Assembly: GCA_949516455.1 (NCBI GenBank) | Contig: CATILC010000206.1 | Location: 1 to 9,512, forward strand | Source of the DNA: Flavobacteriia bacterium | GTDB lineage: Bacteria > Bacteroidota > Bacteroidia > Flavobacteriales > Schleiferiaceae | Reading direction: 5' to 3' | DNA length: 9,512 nt | Part shown: positions 1-6,766 of the stretch, one piece after another | Layout: every line of letters begins with the position of its first letter | Position numbering within the stretch: the stretch's first letter is position 1 | Translations under genes and position numbers: made by a program | Notes under the pieces: generated by a model | The model's input: the letters and a program-made list of their open reading frames with translations, nothing else | The model's database searches: none | Told to the model about the DNA's origin: nothing

Positions 1-446
1 CCGTAGTTGAATGTGCCCGGATGGACCGAATAAGGCAATGGCCGCAACTGCAGATCGGCCAGCGCATAGAAACGCCTTGGATCCACAGAGTCTGCATCCG
101 ATCCGTTCAGGTAGAGCAATATTCGACCGGCCTGTCCTTCCTCCGTCCAGCAGCTGACCACACATTTGGACCCGCGATCGGGCCAATGCTCTGCAAGTTC
201 ACGGAGCTGAACAATGGCCATCCCCTGCCCCTGATCACCTTCTTTCTTGTCCAGTGCGCCCAGCTCGGACCGAAAAAAACCGAGAAAGAGGAAGATCGAT
301 AAGAGCAGCAGGCTGTGGACTTTTTTGAAAGCCATTAGGAGCGCTCCAAGCAACAGAGCTGTGAACAAGAAAAAGTCCGTCAACTCCGGGTCTGGGATGG
401 GCAGCAGATAGAAGCCGATGAGATAGACTGCCAATGGCCCCCACAT
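1..446 (-). CDS. comEC: ComEC/Rec2-family competence protein, N-terminal part (runs off left edge)
   Basis: The open frame runs to the left edge; about 148 residues are visible. Three hydrophobic segments come first (about residues 3-18, 24-40 and 43-58), followed by a soluble stretch typical of the DUF4131 N-terminal domain of ComEC, ending in HPGTFNY (142-148). That resembles the NPG-x-FDY signature just before the ComEC core. ComEC forms the inner-membrane channel that brings single-stranded DNA into the cell during transformation; the channel core and any metallo-beta-lactamase domain lie outside the window. In many Bacteroidota comEC lies close to lpxB, which fits here. I chose the first ATG (446). 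An in-frame TTG (467) and GTG (461) would add 5-7 residues and leave only about 13 bases after the upstream stop; a stop at 476-474 bars anything longer. The family call rests on the motif and topology only. Confidence 0.8.
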   Translation of the reverse strand, partial: MWGPLAVYLIGFYLLPIPDPELTDFFLFTALLLGALLMAFKKVHSLLLLSIFLFLGFFRSELGALDKKEGDQGQGMAIVQLRELAEHWPDRGSKCVVSCWTEEGQAGRILLYLNGSDADSVDPRRFYALADLQLRPLPYSVHPGTFNY

Positions 447-480
447 GGGGCTGAAATACACCTTCAAAATGCCTTAGCGA

Positions 481-1671
481 TCAGAACAATCGATCCAAGG
501 CGTCAAAGGAAATATCCCGGTAATAGAAGCGGATGATGTCTCGAAAGTCAAAACCCTCTGAAGCCATGACCATAGCCCCGTCTTGGGACATTCCCACTCC
601 GTGACCATATCCCCTGCCGCTGAGCACATAATCGCTTCCTTCCTCTTCGACAGTAAAGTAGGCGGAGCGCAGTCTGAACCTTCTGCGCAGTTCGCTCAAC
701 TTCAAGCTTCGATCGCCCAGTCTGAGGTAGCCCACACGATGATCGGCCGTCAGGTTGAACAGGATCTTTCTCAGTTCGAGGTCATCGGCATCCGTTCCCA
801 ATCTGTTTGCCAGGTATGCATTCATTTTTGCAGTGGAAATTCGCCTTTCCCAGCGAGCCGAAGGACCCCTTAAACTGTACGGATCGCGTCTGCCCTTTAA
901 ATAGGGCAAGGAACTTGTCCACGGGAATTCTGCGGGAGCGGTATGACCTCCGCTGTTGGCATGAAAGACCGCGAGGATCGGGGCGCACAACTGATCGGTC
1001 ACCACAGTGTCGCGGGTTTGCTTCACGGCCAGCACAATGCTGTCTCCATATCGGTTCTCCGCTCTGTGGAAATAGACCTGCGAACTCACATCGTCCTTCA
1101 GATTGTATCCTTTGGATGTGTGTTTGTGCCAGTTCTTCATGGCGAATGTCCGCGCGAGGATGGCCTGGGCCTTGAAGTACTGAAAGGAAGGAACATGGCC
1201 CCCTTCACTCTCGACCACCCCCGCCACGTAGTCTTCCAGATCGACTTCATTGACCAGCTCTGCCTTTTTGCCGCTGACCCATACATCGATGCACCCCTTA
1301 TAGCGCCGCACCTCCCCTTTTACCTCGATCTGAAATACAGCCGCAGCCGCTTCGGGAACGATGCGGTAGCGCAAAAAAGGACCATAGGTACCCGATGCAT
1401 CTGAGAAATGGATGCCACCGGACTTTTTTTGAAATTCAATGGACCGCCTGGGTTCGATCAGATCGGCAACCGTATCGATCAGTTGTCCACTCTTTTCGTA
1501 GGCCAAGACCGAAAAACCCTTTTCAAAAGAAGATATCTTGAAACGATCCACGGAGGAATGCTCTGAAAACAAGCGAATGCGTACGGCGCGCTGGGCCACC
1601 AACTCCTGAACACCCACCAAGGCAAAGAAAAGAATCAACAGGGCCTTACCCCCGTTCCGCCAGCGCGACAA
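481..1671 (-). CDS. SpoIID/LytB domain-containing exported protein
   Basis: Start chosen at TTG 1671 (396 residues) because it opens directly on a signal peptide: basic SRWRNGGK, a hydrophobic ALLILFFALVGV core, and a likely cleavage after VAQ (about residue 27). An ATG at 1740 gives 419 residues, but the extra part lies entirely inside lpxB and would bury the signal peptide. The SpoIID domain is clear: VNEVDLEDYVAGVVESEGG (with Glu156 at the position of the catalytic glutamate of SpoIID), then KAQAILARTFA, FHANSGGHTA (about 236-245) and GRGYGHGVGMSQDGA (352-366). In Bacillus, SpoIID is a lytic transglycosylase that cuts glycan strands stripped of stem peptides. In non-sporulating Bacteroidota the role is not established; periplasmic peptidoglycan remodelling is an inference. 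The start overlaps the end of lpxB by 26 bases, suggesting translational coupling. Confidence 0.88.
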   Translation of the reverse strand: MSRWRNGGKALLILFFALVGVQELVAQRAVRIRLFSEHSSVDRFKISSFEKGFSVLAYEKSGQLIDTVADLIEPRRSIEFQKKSGGIHFSDASGTYGPFLRYRIVPEAAAAVFQIEVKGEVRRYKGCIDVWVSGKKAELVNEVDLEDYVAGVVESEGGHVPSFQYFKAQAILARTFAMKNWHKHTSKGYNLKDDVSSQVYFHRAENRYGDSIVLAVKQTRDTVVTDQLCAPILAVFHANSGGHTAPAEFPWTSSLPYLKGRRDPYSLRGPSARWERRISTAKMNAYLANRLGTDADDLELRKILFNLTADHRVGYLRLGDRSLKLSELRRRFRLRSAYFTVEEEGSDYVLSGRGYGHGVGMSQDGAMVMASEGFDFRDIIRFYYRDISFDALDRLF

Positions 1672-2758
1672 CGATCTGGGCAGCGCGCTTGGACGCTCCA
1701 CCGCCGCCAAGGGCCTTTTGCAATTCCTGATAGCCTTCATTCAACCGGGCTCGGGGAGAATCCTCCAAGATGGACTGCAAGTTGGCCCGAAGCTGATCGG
1801 CTGTCAAGTCCTGTTGGATCAATTCTTTCACCATTTCCCTGTTCACAATGAGGTTCACCAGGGAGATGAACCGGATCTTGACCAATGCACGAGCTATCCG
1901 GTAGGAGATCGCGCTGCCTTTGTAACACACCACCTCCGGCACACCAAAAAGGGCGGTCTCAAGGGTCGCCGTCCCTGAAGTGACCAGCGCCGCATGTGCC
2001 ACGGACAAGAGAGGATAAGTCTTGTCTGCCACAAGCTCCACATCCATTCCCTGAAGCAGGGGTTGGTAGAACTCCACGGGCAGAGAAGGCGCCTGAGCCA
2101 CTTTCCAGCGGTATTCCGGGAATTCCTTTCGTACACCCAGCATTAGAGGAAGAACCGCCTCCACCTCCTGCTTCCTGCTGCCGGGCAGAAGCGCAATGAT
2201 GGGCGGGCCTTCCAGCCATTCGGCATCTGCCTGCTGGGTCCAATGGCTCTTGTTCCCGATGGCATCCAACAAGGGATGTCCCACATACTGTACCTGCATT
2301 CCAAATCCTGCAAAGAACTCTTTTTCGAATGGGAGAATGCTGATCAGCTCGTCGACGGTCTTCTTGAGTTTGAATACCCGATTCTTCTTCCACGCCCACA
2401 CCTGAGGGGCGATGTAATACGCCACCTTGATGCCATTGGCCTTGGCAAAAGCAGCCATGCGCATATTGAAACCAGGATAATCGATCAGGACCAATACATC
2501 TGGGCGATAGCGCAACAGATCCTCTTTGCACTTCTTCAAATAAGAGGCAATGGTGCGCAGGTTGCGAACCACCTCCCAAAAACCCATAAAGGCCATGTTC
2601 CGGTAGTGAATCACCGGTGAACTTCCACTGCACTCGGCCATTCGATCGCCACCCCAGAATCGGAAATCCGCCGCCTGATCTTCTGCCTGAATGGCTTTGA
2701 TCAAATTGGCTCCATGCAGATCGCCAGAGGCCTCACCTGCGATCAGGTAGTACTTCAT
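1646..2758 (-). CDS. lpxB: Lipid A disaccharide synthase LpxB
   Basis: LpxB (GT19 family) joins UDP-2,3-diacylglucosamine to lipid X (2,3-diacylglucosamine 1-phosphate) to make the lipid A disaccharide, at the inner face of the inner membrane. The protein is 370 residues, close to the usual 370-390. Family motifs are in order: IAGEASGDLHG at 6-16; DYPGFNMR at 93-100 (Asp93 matches the essential Asp98 of E. coli); APQVWAWK at 118-124; YVGHPLLD at 158-165; ALLPGSRKQEV at 189-199; TSGTATLETA at 260-269; and NLIVNREMVKELIQ at 302-315. The start is ATG 2758, giving MKYYLIAGEASGD; a TTG at 2791 would add 11 residues with no family similarity. The other Raetz-pathway genes (lpxA, lpxC, lpxD, lpxK) are not in the window. 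It lies 35 bases after the glycosyltransferase and overlaps the next gene by 26 bases. Confidence 0.96.
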   Translation of the reverse strand: MKYYLIAGEASGDLHGANLIKAIQAEDQAADFRFWGGDRMAECSGSSPVIHYRNMAFMGFWEVVRNLRTIASYLKKCKEDLLRYRPDVLVLIDYPGFNMRMAAFAKANGIKVAYYIAPQVWAWKKNRVFKLKKTVDELISILPFEKEFFAGFGMQVQYVGHPLLDAIGNKSHWTQQADAEWLEGPPIIALLPGSRKQEVEAVLPLMLGVRKEFPEYRWKVAQAPSLPVEFYQPLLQGMDVELVADKTYPLLSVAHAALVTSGTATLETALFGVPEVVCYKGSAISYRIARALVKIRFISLVNLIVNREMVKELIQQDLTADQLRANLQSILEDSPRARLNEGYQELQKALGGGGASKRAAQIVVALAERG

Positions 2759-2793
2759 ACCTGCATGTATTTCATGAAATAAGAAATTCAACC

Positions 2794-3657
2794 CTAAGAG
2801 GGCTGCTCGTTAATTTTTTCCTGTAACCGATCAAGCACTTCACGATCTACGTCGAGATCGAATTTTCGGGCGAATATGCAATCTGAATCTTCCAATTCTC
2901 TCAGGTGATCGATGGTCAAGATATTTGGATTCCACTTTCCCTCATCCCAAGATGTAAAACGATACAGGGAATTTTCTATCCGTTTTCGGAATTCAGAATT
3001 GTATACCACCGTTGCGAAAAAAAACTCATCGGTACCCCACGTGAACTTGAGAAAGCGACGCAACTTCTTATCTCTTTTCTGTGCGGACACAATATGCTCG
3101 ATCACCTCCCTTGTAAAAGTCCACCATTGGGAATTACGTCCCGCAAATATTTCAGAGTATCCAGGAACAGTCCTTTTCGGAAGCAAAGTATTCAATACCG
3201 ACTGAAGGACATATTTCCCCTTGAATCTAAAAGCGTTCATATGATACTTCTCGTACCGCCCCATCGACTCGAGGTACCAGGCACTTGATTTATCCGCGAT
3301 AGGACATATATCCCGACCTCCGCCGATATTCAAAAAATCTGCGATTTTACCTGCCGATTTTATTGGATAATCTTGACCCGATAGTAAAGTGAATGATCTT
3401 ATACCTCGTCCAAAAGCAAGAGCTTCTTCTAATGAAGCGATTATGGCATCCACATATTTGAAGGTCGCCCACATCACATCCACCCTATTTTTAATCAGAA
3501 TGGCATTGTTCAACGATTCCAAATAAGTGAATTCACGGATATCTGACTTCTTGTCCACATGAATGAAGCAATAAAGGTCTTCGTGCTGCAATGATCGCAC
3601 AAGCCTTTCAACCAATTCAGGCTGTTTATGTACTGTGATGATAAAGGCATGTTTCAC
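2794..3657 (-). CDS. GT14-like (core-2/I-branching beta-1,6-N-acetylglucosaminyltransferase family) glycosyltransferase
   Basis: 287 residues, no membrane segment or signal peptide, so probably cytoplasmic. Features of the Branch/GT14 family: an N-terminal IITVHKQPELVERLVRSL (6-23), FIHVDKKSD (31-39), a V-x-W-A-T-F region (61-66), LLSGQDYPI (91-99), GRNSQWWTFTREV (173-185), TWGTDEFFF (207-214, acidic pair near the expected catalytic region), and a C-terminal LTIDHLRELEDSDCIFARKFD (247-267). Bacterial members act on cell-surface polysaccharides; the donor and acceptor cannot be read from the sequence. The start is GTG 3657, with an in-frame TAG immediately upstream. The gene is clearly more AT-rich than its neighbours: sampled 60-base lines count about 35-43% G+C, against 52% in surE and 65% in part of lpxB. 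This suggests later acquisition. Placement next to lpxB hints at a surface-glycan role but does not prove it. Confidence 0.85.
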   Translation of the reverse strand: MKHAFIITVHKQPELVERLVRSLQHEDLYCFIHVDKKSDIREFTYLESLNNAILIKNRVDVMWATFKYVDAIIASLEEALAFGRGIRSFTLLSGQDYPIKSAGKIADFLNIGGGRDICPIADKSSAWYLESMGRYEKYHMNAFRFKGKYVLQSVLNTLLPKRTVPGYSEIFAGRNSQWWTFTREVIEHIVSAQKRDKKLRRFLKFTWGTDEFFFATVVYNSEFRKRIENSLYRFTSWDEGKWNPNILTIDHLRELEDSDCIFARKFDLDVDREVLDRLQEKINEQPS

Positions 3658-3720
3658 TCTACAAATATTTAGCTTTCGATAAATTCATTTTAACCACGTT
3701 CAATTGAATTCCCACGGTTC
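3658..3720 (-). other. Short AT-rich spacer upstream of the glycosyltransferase
   Basis: This 63-base gap shares the AT-rich composition of the following gene. It ends with AATATTTG, a one-mismatch match to TAnnTTTG, about 6 bases before the GTG start. There is no TTTG box 19-21 bases upstream of it, so a separate promoter for the glycosyltransferase is possible but not supported. No hairpin is obvious. Confidence 0.3.
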
Positions 3721-4020
3721 TCAATTAAATACTAAAAACTTGATCAAAATGATCGCCAGAAGCCAAAGCATGCTCGCATGCAGAACGCCCTTGCTCAGGG
3801 TTTCCTTATCCAATCGGAGCGCGAGAAAGAACAATGCCCCATTGGCCAGCATGCCCATGGAGAGCATCTGAAAATTCAAGCGCATCATGGATTCAGGATG
3901 CAACATGCCGATCACGCGGTACTCCGGATGCGTGTAGAGGATCAATTGAAGAGAAATGGGCGGAAGCAGCAGACCGAAAACCCATCCAATGATCGATTGG
4001 ATCTTTTCGGATTTATTCAA
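3721..4020 (-). CDS. Small three-helix membrane protein of unknown function
   Basis: 99 residues, not assigned to a named family. Three hydrophobic helices are visible at about residues 10-29 (IIGWVFGLLLPPISLQLILY), 50-68 (FQMLSMGMLANGALFFLAL) and 78-98 (GVLHASMLWLLAIILIKFLVF), with a short basic/acidic N-terminus and an RLDKETLSKG loop between helices 2 and 3. It should sit in the inner membrane. There is no ATG before Met39, so the probable start is TTG 4020, which overlaps the surE stop codon by 8 bases. That is a typical stop-restart arrangement and supports translational coupling. The frame is intact, codon use resembles surE, and the helices are evenly placed, so I think it is a real gene. 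Function cannot be inferred beyond operon membership. Confidence 0.75.
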   Translation of the reverse strand: MNKSEKIQSIIGWVFGLLLPPISLQLILYTHPEYRVIGMLHPESMMRLNFQMLSMGMLANGALFFLALRLDKETLSKGVLHASMLWLLAIILIKFLVFN

Positions 4021-4783
4021 AAGACCACTTATTGAGTGTCTCCAACATGCCCTTTGCGGTCAGGTCGCATTGGACGGGAACAATGGAAATGAAACCGTCC
4101 TTGAGTGCCTCGACGTCGGTGTCTGCTCCTTTGTCGTAGTTCATGAACGTTCCAGTCAGCCAGTAATAACTGCGCCCCCTCGGGTCCCTGCGCGCATCGA
4201 ATTCCTCCACCCAGTTGGCATCGGCCTGACGGCACACGCGAACCCCTTTATAGGCCGAACCATCGGGCTTGGGGATGTTGACATTCAGACAGACTCCGCG
4301 TGGAAGCCCATGCTCCAAAACCTGCCGGGCGATGCGGTCCACAAATGGTTTGCTGGGACCAAAGTCCGCCTGCCACGAATGATCCAGCAAACTGAAACCG
4401 ATGGAAGGAATACCCTCCAGGGACCCCTCAACGGCTGCCGACATGGTGCCTGAATAGATGACATTGATGCTCGAATTGGATCCGTGATTGATGCCGGAAA
4501 CGATCAGGTCGGGTTTTCTGGGGAGCACCACATTCACCGCCAGCTTGACACAATCCACAGGCGTTCCGCTGCAGCTGAATTCTTTTTGAGGACCCCTGTC
4601 GCTGACCACAGGCTCACACCTCAGGGTTTTTTCGATGGTGATGGCATGGCCCATTCCCGACTGCGGACTGTCGGGCGCCACTACGTAGACCTCTCCGATC
4701 CCATTCATCACTTCCGTCAGGTTGCGTATACCCGGGGCAGTGATGCCATCGTCGTTGCATACCAGGATCAAAGGCTTGGACAT
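4013..4783 (-). CDS. surE: 5'/3'-nucleotidase SurE
   Basis: SurE is a metal-dependent phosphatase that removes phosphate from nucleoside 5'- and 3'-monophosphates in the cytoplasm and is linked to stress and stationary-phase survival. The protein is 256 residues, the usual size. The N-terminus ILVCNDDGITAPGI contains the metal-binding Asp11-Asp12 pair; APDSPQSGMGHAIT (37-49) supplies the conserved serine (Ser42); CSGTPVDCVKLA (71-82) and DLIVSGINHGSN (92-103) supply the conserved Asn99; and VIYSGTMSAAVEG (108-120) completes the family signature. The start is ATG 4783. It lies 61 bases after the upstream 64-residue gene, and its stop overlaps the start of the next membrane protein gene by 8 bases. 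Confidence 0.96.
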   Translation of the reverse strand: MSKPLILVCNDDGITAPGIRNLTEVMNGIGEVYVVAPDSPQSGMGHAITIEKTLRCEPVVSDRGPQKEFSCSGTPVDCVKLAVNVVLPRKPDLIVSGINHGSNSSINVIYSGTMSAAVEGSLEGIPSIGFSLLDHSWQADFGPSKPFVDRIARQVLEHGLPRGVCLNVNIPKPDGSAYKGVRVCRQADANWVEEFDARRDPRGRSYYWLTGTFMNYDKGADTDVEALKDGFISIVPVQCDLTAKGMLETLNKWSFE

Positions 4784-4844
4784 CTTCGTAGGAATTTCAG
4801 ACGAATCTAGGAATAAACGCGGGCCCTCTGCATCGTGAATGGAC

Positions 4845-5039
4845 TCAGTCGGCCCAGATGCCTTTGGCCACGAGGTAGGGTATGGTCAGCCAAAGAAGGC
4901 CCTTGCCCAGAAAAAAAAGAAAAACGATGAGCGCCACCTTCCATCCGGCTTCTTTCATCAGCGCCTTGAAGCCCCGCTCCTTCACCACCTGACGGTAGTA
5001 TTTCAATCCTTTCTTCGGAGCTTTTTCAGCAGTTTTCAT
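4845..5039 (-). CDS. Small single-helix membrane protein of unknown function (64 aa)
   Basis: 64 residues. The first half is strongly basic (MKTAEKAPKKGLKYYRQVVKERGFKALMKEAGWK, residues 1-34); one hydrophobic helix follows (about 35-58, VALIVFLFFLGKGLLWLTIPYLVA), with a short tail KGIWAD. The layout suggests a membrane-anchored protein with the positive end in the cytoplasm. A good ATG start (5039), a well-placed promoter just upstream (5062-5092) and operon position ahead of surE support a real gene despite its size. I do not recognise a named family, and no function can be inferred beyond the neighbourhood. Confidence 0.7.
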   Translation of the reverse strand: MKTAEKAPKKGLKYYRQVVKERGFKALMKEAGWKVALIVFLFFLGKGLLWLTIPYLVAKGIWAD

Positions 5040-5061
5040 GGCGTCAGTGCGCTTTGAATGG

Positions 5062-5092
5062 CAAAGGTAGAGCCCACTTACTGACCCACAAA
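5062..5092 (-). promoter_or_regulatory. Bacteroidetes-type primary sigma promoter of the surE-lpxB-comEC operon
   Basis: Read on the minus strand, a TTTG box (5092-5089) is followed after exactly 19 bases by TACCTTTG (5069-5062). This matches the Bacteroidetes consensus TTTG-N19-TAnnTTTG in every fixed position and spacing. Transcription would begin at about 5055-5057, giving a leader of about 17 bases before the ATG at 5039. It is the only strong promoter I found in the left half, so it probably drives all seven genes down to comEC. Confidence 0.75.
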
Positions 5093-5120
5093 GGAAGCAG
5101 ACCTGCCGAGGTCAGACAGA

Positions 5121-5147
5121 AACAAAAGATTCTGCTTCTAGAGCAGA
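5121..5147 (-). terminator. Probable weak intrinsic terminator after the aldehyde dehydrogenase gene
   Basis: On the minus strand, a 6-base-pair stem (TCTGCT / AGCAGA) with a 5-base loop containing the stop codon is followed by ATCTTTTGTTT. The stem is short and the T tract interrupted, so termination may be partial. Its position at the end of the gene and just before the next promoter fits. Confidence 0.45.
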
Positions 5148-6697
5148 TAATCCGTGCTCAGGAAATGACTTTCCCCACTGGCCAGTATGGAGCGGACCAG
5201 AGGCTTCTGCCCCGCTTCTGCTGCCATGAGCGTTCGGATCGAAAAAGACCGCAGGGCATCGTGTACACTCAAGGTGCCCACTGCACTGTCTTTTCTTCCT
5301 GTGAAGGGCAGATAATCCGGCCCACGCTGGCAGCTGCTGTTGATGTTCACCCGGCACACCTGATTGACCATATTGTCCACGGCATAGGCGACGGTCGATG
5401 CATCCTGCGAGAAGATGCTGCACTGCTGACCGTAATCCGAGCGGGCGATCGAGCTCATGACCTCTTCCAGATCGTCGTAGGGGACCACAGGAACCACAGG
5501 ACCGAACTGCTCTTCATGGTAGATGCGCATTTCCTCATTGACCGGATAGAGCACAGCTGGAAAAAAGGAGGTAGCTGACTTTCTTCCCGCGCTTTCGTTC
5601 ATGATCTCAGCACCTTTTTGGCAGGCATCCTCCACATAGGCCTCCATATCGGCCACCTTATTCTTTTCGGGCAATGGCGTGAGGGGCGTATCGGAGGCTG
5701 GATGACCCAACTGCATGGCGTCCACCTCTTTGGACAAAGCCTCTACGAATGCATCCGCGATCGAACGGTGCACATACAGGATCTTGAGCGCCGTACAGCG
5801 CTGGCCATTGTAACTCAAAGCACCACTCGCACACTGCTTCACAGCTTGCTTCAGGTCGGCATCAGGGAACACAATGGCGGGGTTTTTGGCCTCCAGGCCC
5901 AATATCTGGCGTAAGCGGTTGGGCTTTGGGTGCTGAGCCACCAACACATTGGAACTCGATGAATTACCGATCAACGCCAGCACATCGATCCTACCCGTGG
6001 CCATGATCGGAGCGGCCAGGGTGCGTCCGCGACCGAACAATATATTGACCACCCCGGGAGGAAAAGCCTTCTGAAAGGCCTCCACCAGTGGAGTGAGCAG
6101 AAGCACGCCGTATTTAGCCGGTTTGAAGATCACTGTATTGCCCATCATCAATGCGGGAATAAGCAGGCAGAAGGTCTCGTTCAAAGGGTAGTTGTACGGA
6201 CCAAGACAAAGAACCACCCCCAAAGGGCCGCGGCGCACCTGCGAGAGGATGCCATCCTTCGAAGCGATCTTGGAGCCGCGCCGTTGCAGTTCTTTGAATT
6301 CTTCAATGGTGTCCCGGATGTATTCTACCGTACGATCGAATTCCTTGAAAGCCGCAGATCGGTTCTTGGCGATCTCCCACATCAGATAGGTACTCACCTC
6401 TTCCCGCTTTTCGATCATCAGTTCGAGGAAGTGCTCCATGGCCGCCACGCGCTGGTCCGCCCCTGCCGTAGGCCATACGCCTCTTCCGTTGTTGTAGGCA
6501 TTGCATGCGGCTTCCAGTGCCTTCAGCCCAGCCTCTGAGTCCAAAAGTGGCGTCTGTCCAAGATGAACAGGCGTTGAATCGCCTTCCGTCAGCACAGGTG
6601 AATGCACCTGTTCAAATTCTCCCTGCCATTGATGAATGACTCCATCGATCAAATAGCGGTTCCATTGAACGTGTGCTGGTGGACTGAACTCTTTCAA
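5138..6697 (-). CDS. GapN-like aldehyde dehydrogenase (NADP-dependent non-phosphorylating glyceraldehyde-3-phosphate dehydrogenase family)
   Basis: 519 residues. GapN enzymes (ALDH11) oxidise glyceraldehyde 3-phosphate directly to 3-phosphoglycerate, making NADPH and bypassing ATP formation at that step. ALDH fold features: GPYNYPLNE with the oxyanion Asn169; a VIFKPAKYG cofactor segment (189-197, Lys192); YNGQRCTALK with the nucleophile Cys301; EEQFGPVVP (395-403, Glu396); and a C-terminal FTGRKDSAVGTLSV (465-478) typical of the GapN branch. The usual LELGGKNP motif reads LGLEAKNP (266-273): Gly267 stands exactly 34 residues before Cys301, where the general-base Glu normally is, and a Glu appears at 269. 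No ATG lies near the N-terminus; the start used is TTG 6697, with an in-frame TAA at 6724-6722. Substrate assignment is by family resemblance and another ALDH specificity is possible. It is a single gene between rnpB and a weak terminator. Confidence 0.85.
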   Translation of the reverse strand: MKEFSPPAHVQWNRYLIDGVIHQWQGEFEQVHSPVLTEGDSTPVHLGQTPLLDSEAGLKALEAACNAYNNGRGVWPTAGADQRVAAMEHFLELMIEKREEVSTYLMWEIAKNRSAAFKEFDRTVEYIRDTIEEFKELQRRGSKIASKDGILSQVRRGPLGVVLCLGPYNYPLNETFCLLIPALMMGNTVIFKPAKYGVLLLTPLVEAFQKAFPPGVVNILFGRGRTLAAPIMATGRIDVLALIGNSSSSNVLVAQHPKPNRLRQILGLEAKNPAIVFPDADLKQAVKQCASGALSYNGQRCTALKILYVHRSIADAFVEALSKEVDAMQLGHPASDTPLTPLPEKNKVADMEAYVEDACQKGAEIMNESAGRKSATSFFPAVLYPVNEEMRIYHEEQFGPVVPVVPYDDLEEVMSSIARSDYGQQCSIFSQDASTVAYAVDNMVNQVCRVNINSSCQRGPDYLPFTGRKDSAVGTLSVHDALRSFSIRTLMAAEAGQKPLVRSILASGESHFLSTDYLL

Positions 6698-6725
6698 CTT
6701 CGAGGATTGAAATGAATAAACTTAT

Positions 6726-6747
6726 GCAGAGACAATTGGTTCTCTGC
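6726..6747. repeat. Inverted repeat between rnpB and the aldehyde dehydrogenase gene
   Basis: A perfect 7-base inverted repeat (GCAGAGA / TCTCTGC) flanks an 8-base loop. In RNA from the minus strand it forms a hairpin followed by AT-rich sequence without a clean T run. It may protect or trim the 3' end of rnpB, act as a weak terminator, or be an operator or leader hairpin about 28 bases before the dehydrogenase start. Confidence 0.5.
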
Positions 6748-6753
6748 GCCCGG

Positions 6754-6766
6754 AAAAAAGAAAAAA
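6754..6766 (-). terminator. U-tract immediately after the rnpB P1 stem (candidate terminator)
   Basis: The minus strand reads T6-C-T6 directly after the 3' strand of helix P1 of RNase P RNA. A GC-rich stem followed by such a tract can end transcription or mark the processed 3' end. P1 pairs with a distant 5' strand, so this is not a classic local hairpin. Confidence 0.35.

Noticed and set aside
235..444. Minus-strand 69-codon frame at the left end
   Set aside because: It is in a different frame from the ComEC N-terminus, whose membrane helices and HPGTFNY motif are convincing.
943..1404. Plus-strand 153-codon frame opposite the SpoIID gene
   Set aside because: It is antisense to the conserved SpoIID core and has no supporting promoter or motif.
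1959..2633. Minus-strand 224-codon frame inside lpxB
   Set aside because: It overlaps the conserved LpxB sequence in another frame and its product is low-complexity Gly/Arg/Ser-rich with no motif.
6698..6724. TAAGTTTA as a -7 box for the dehydrogenase
   Set aside because: It differs from TAnnTTTG at the last base and has no TTTG at 19-21 bases upstream, so I do not call it a promoter.
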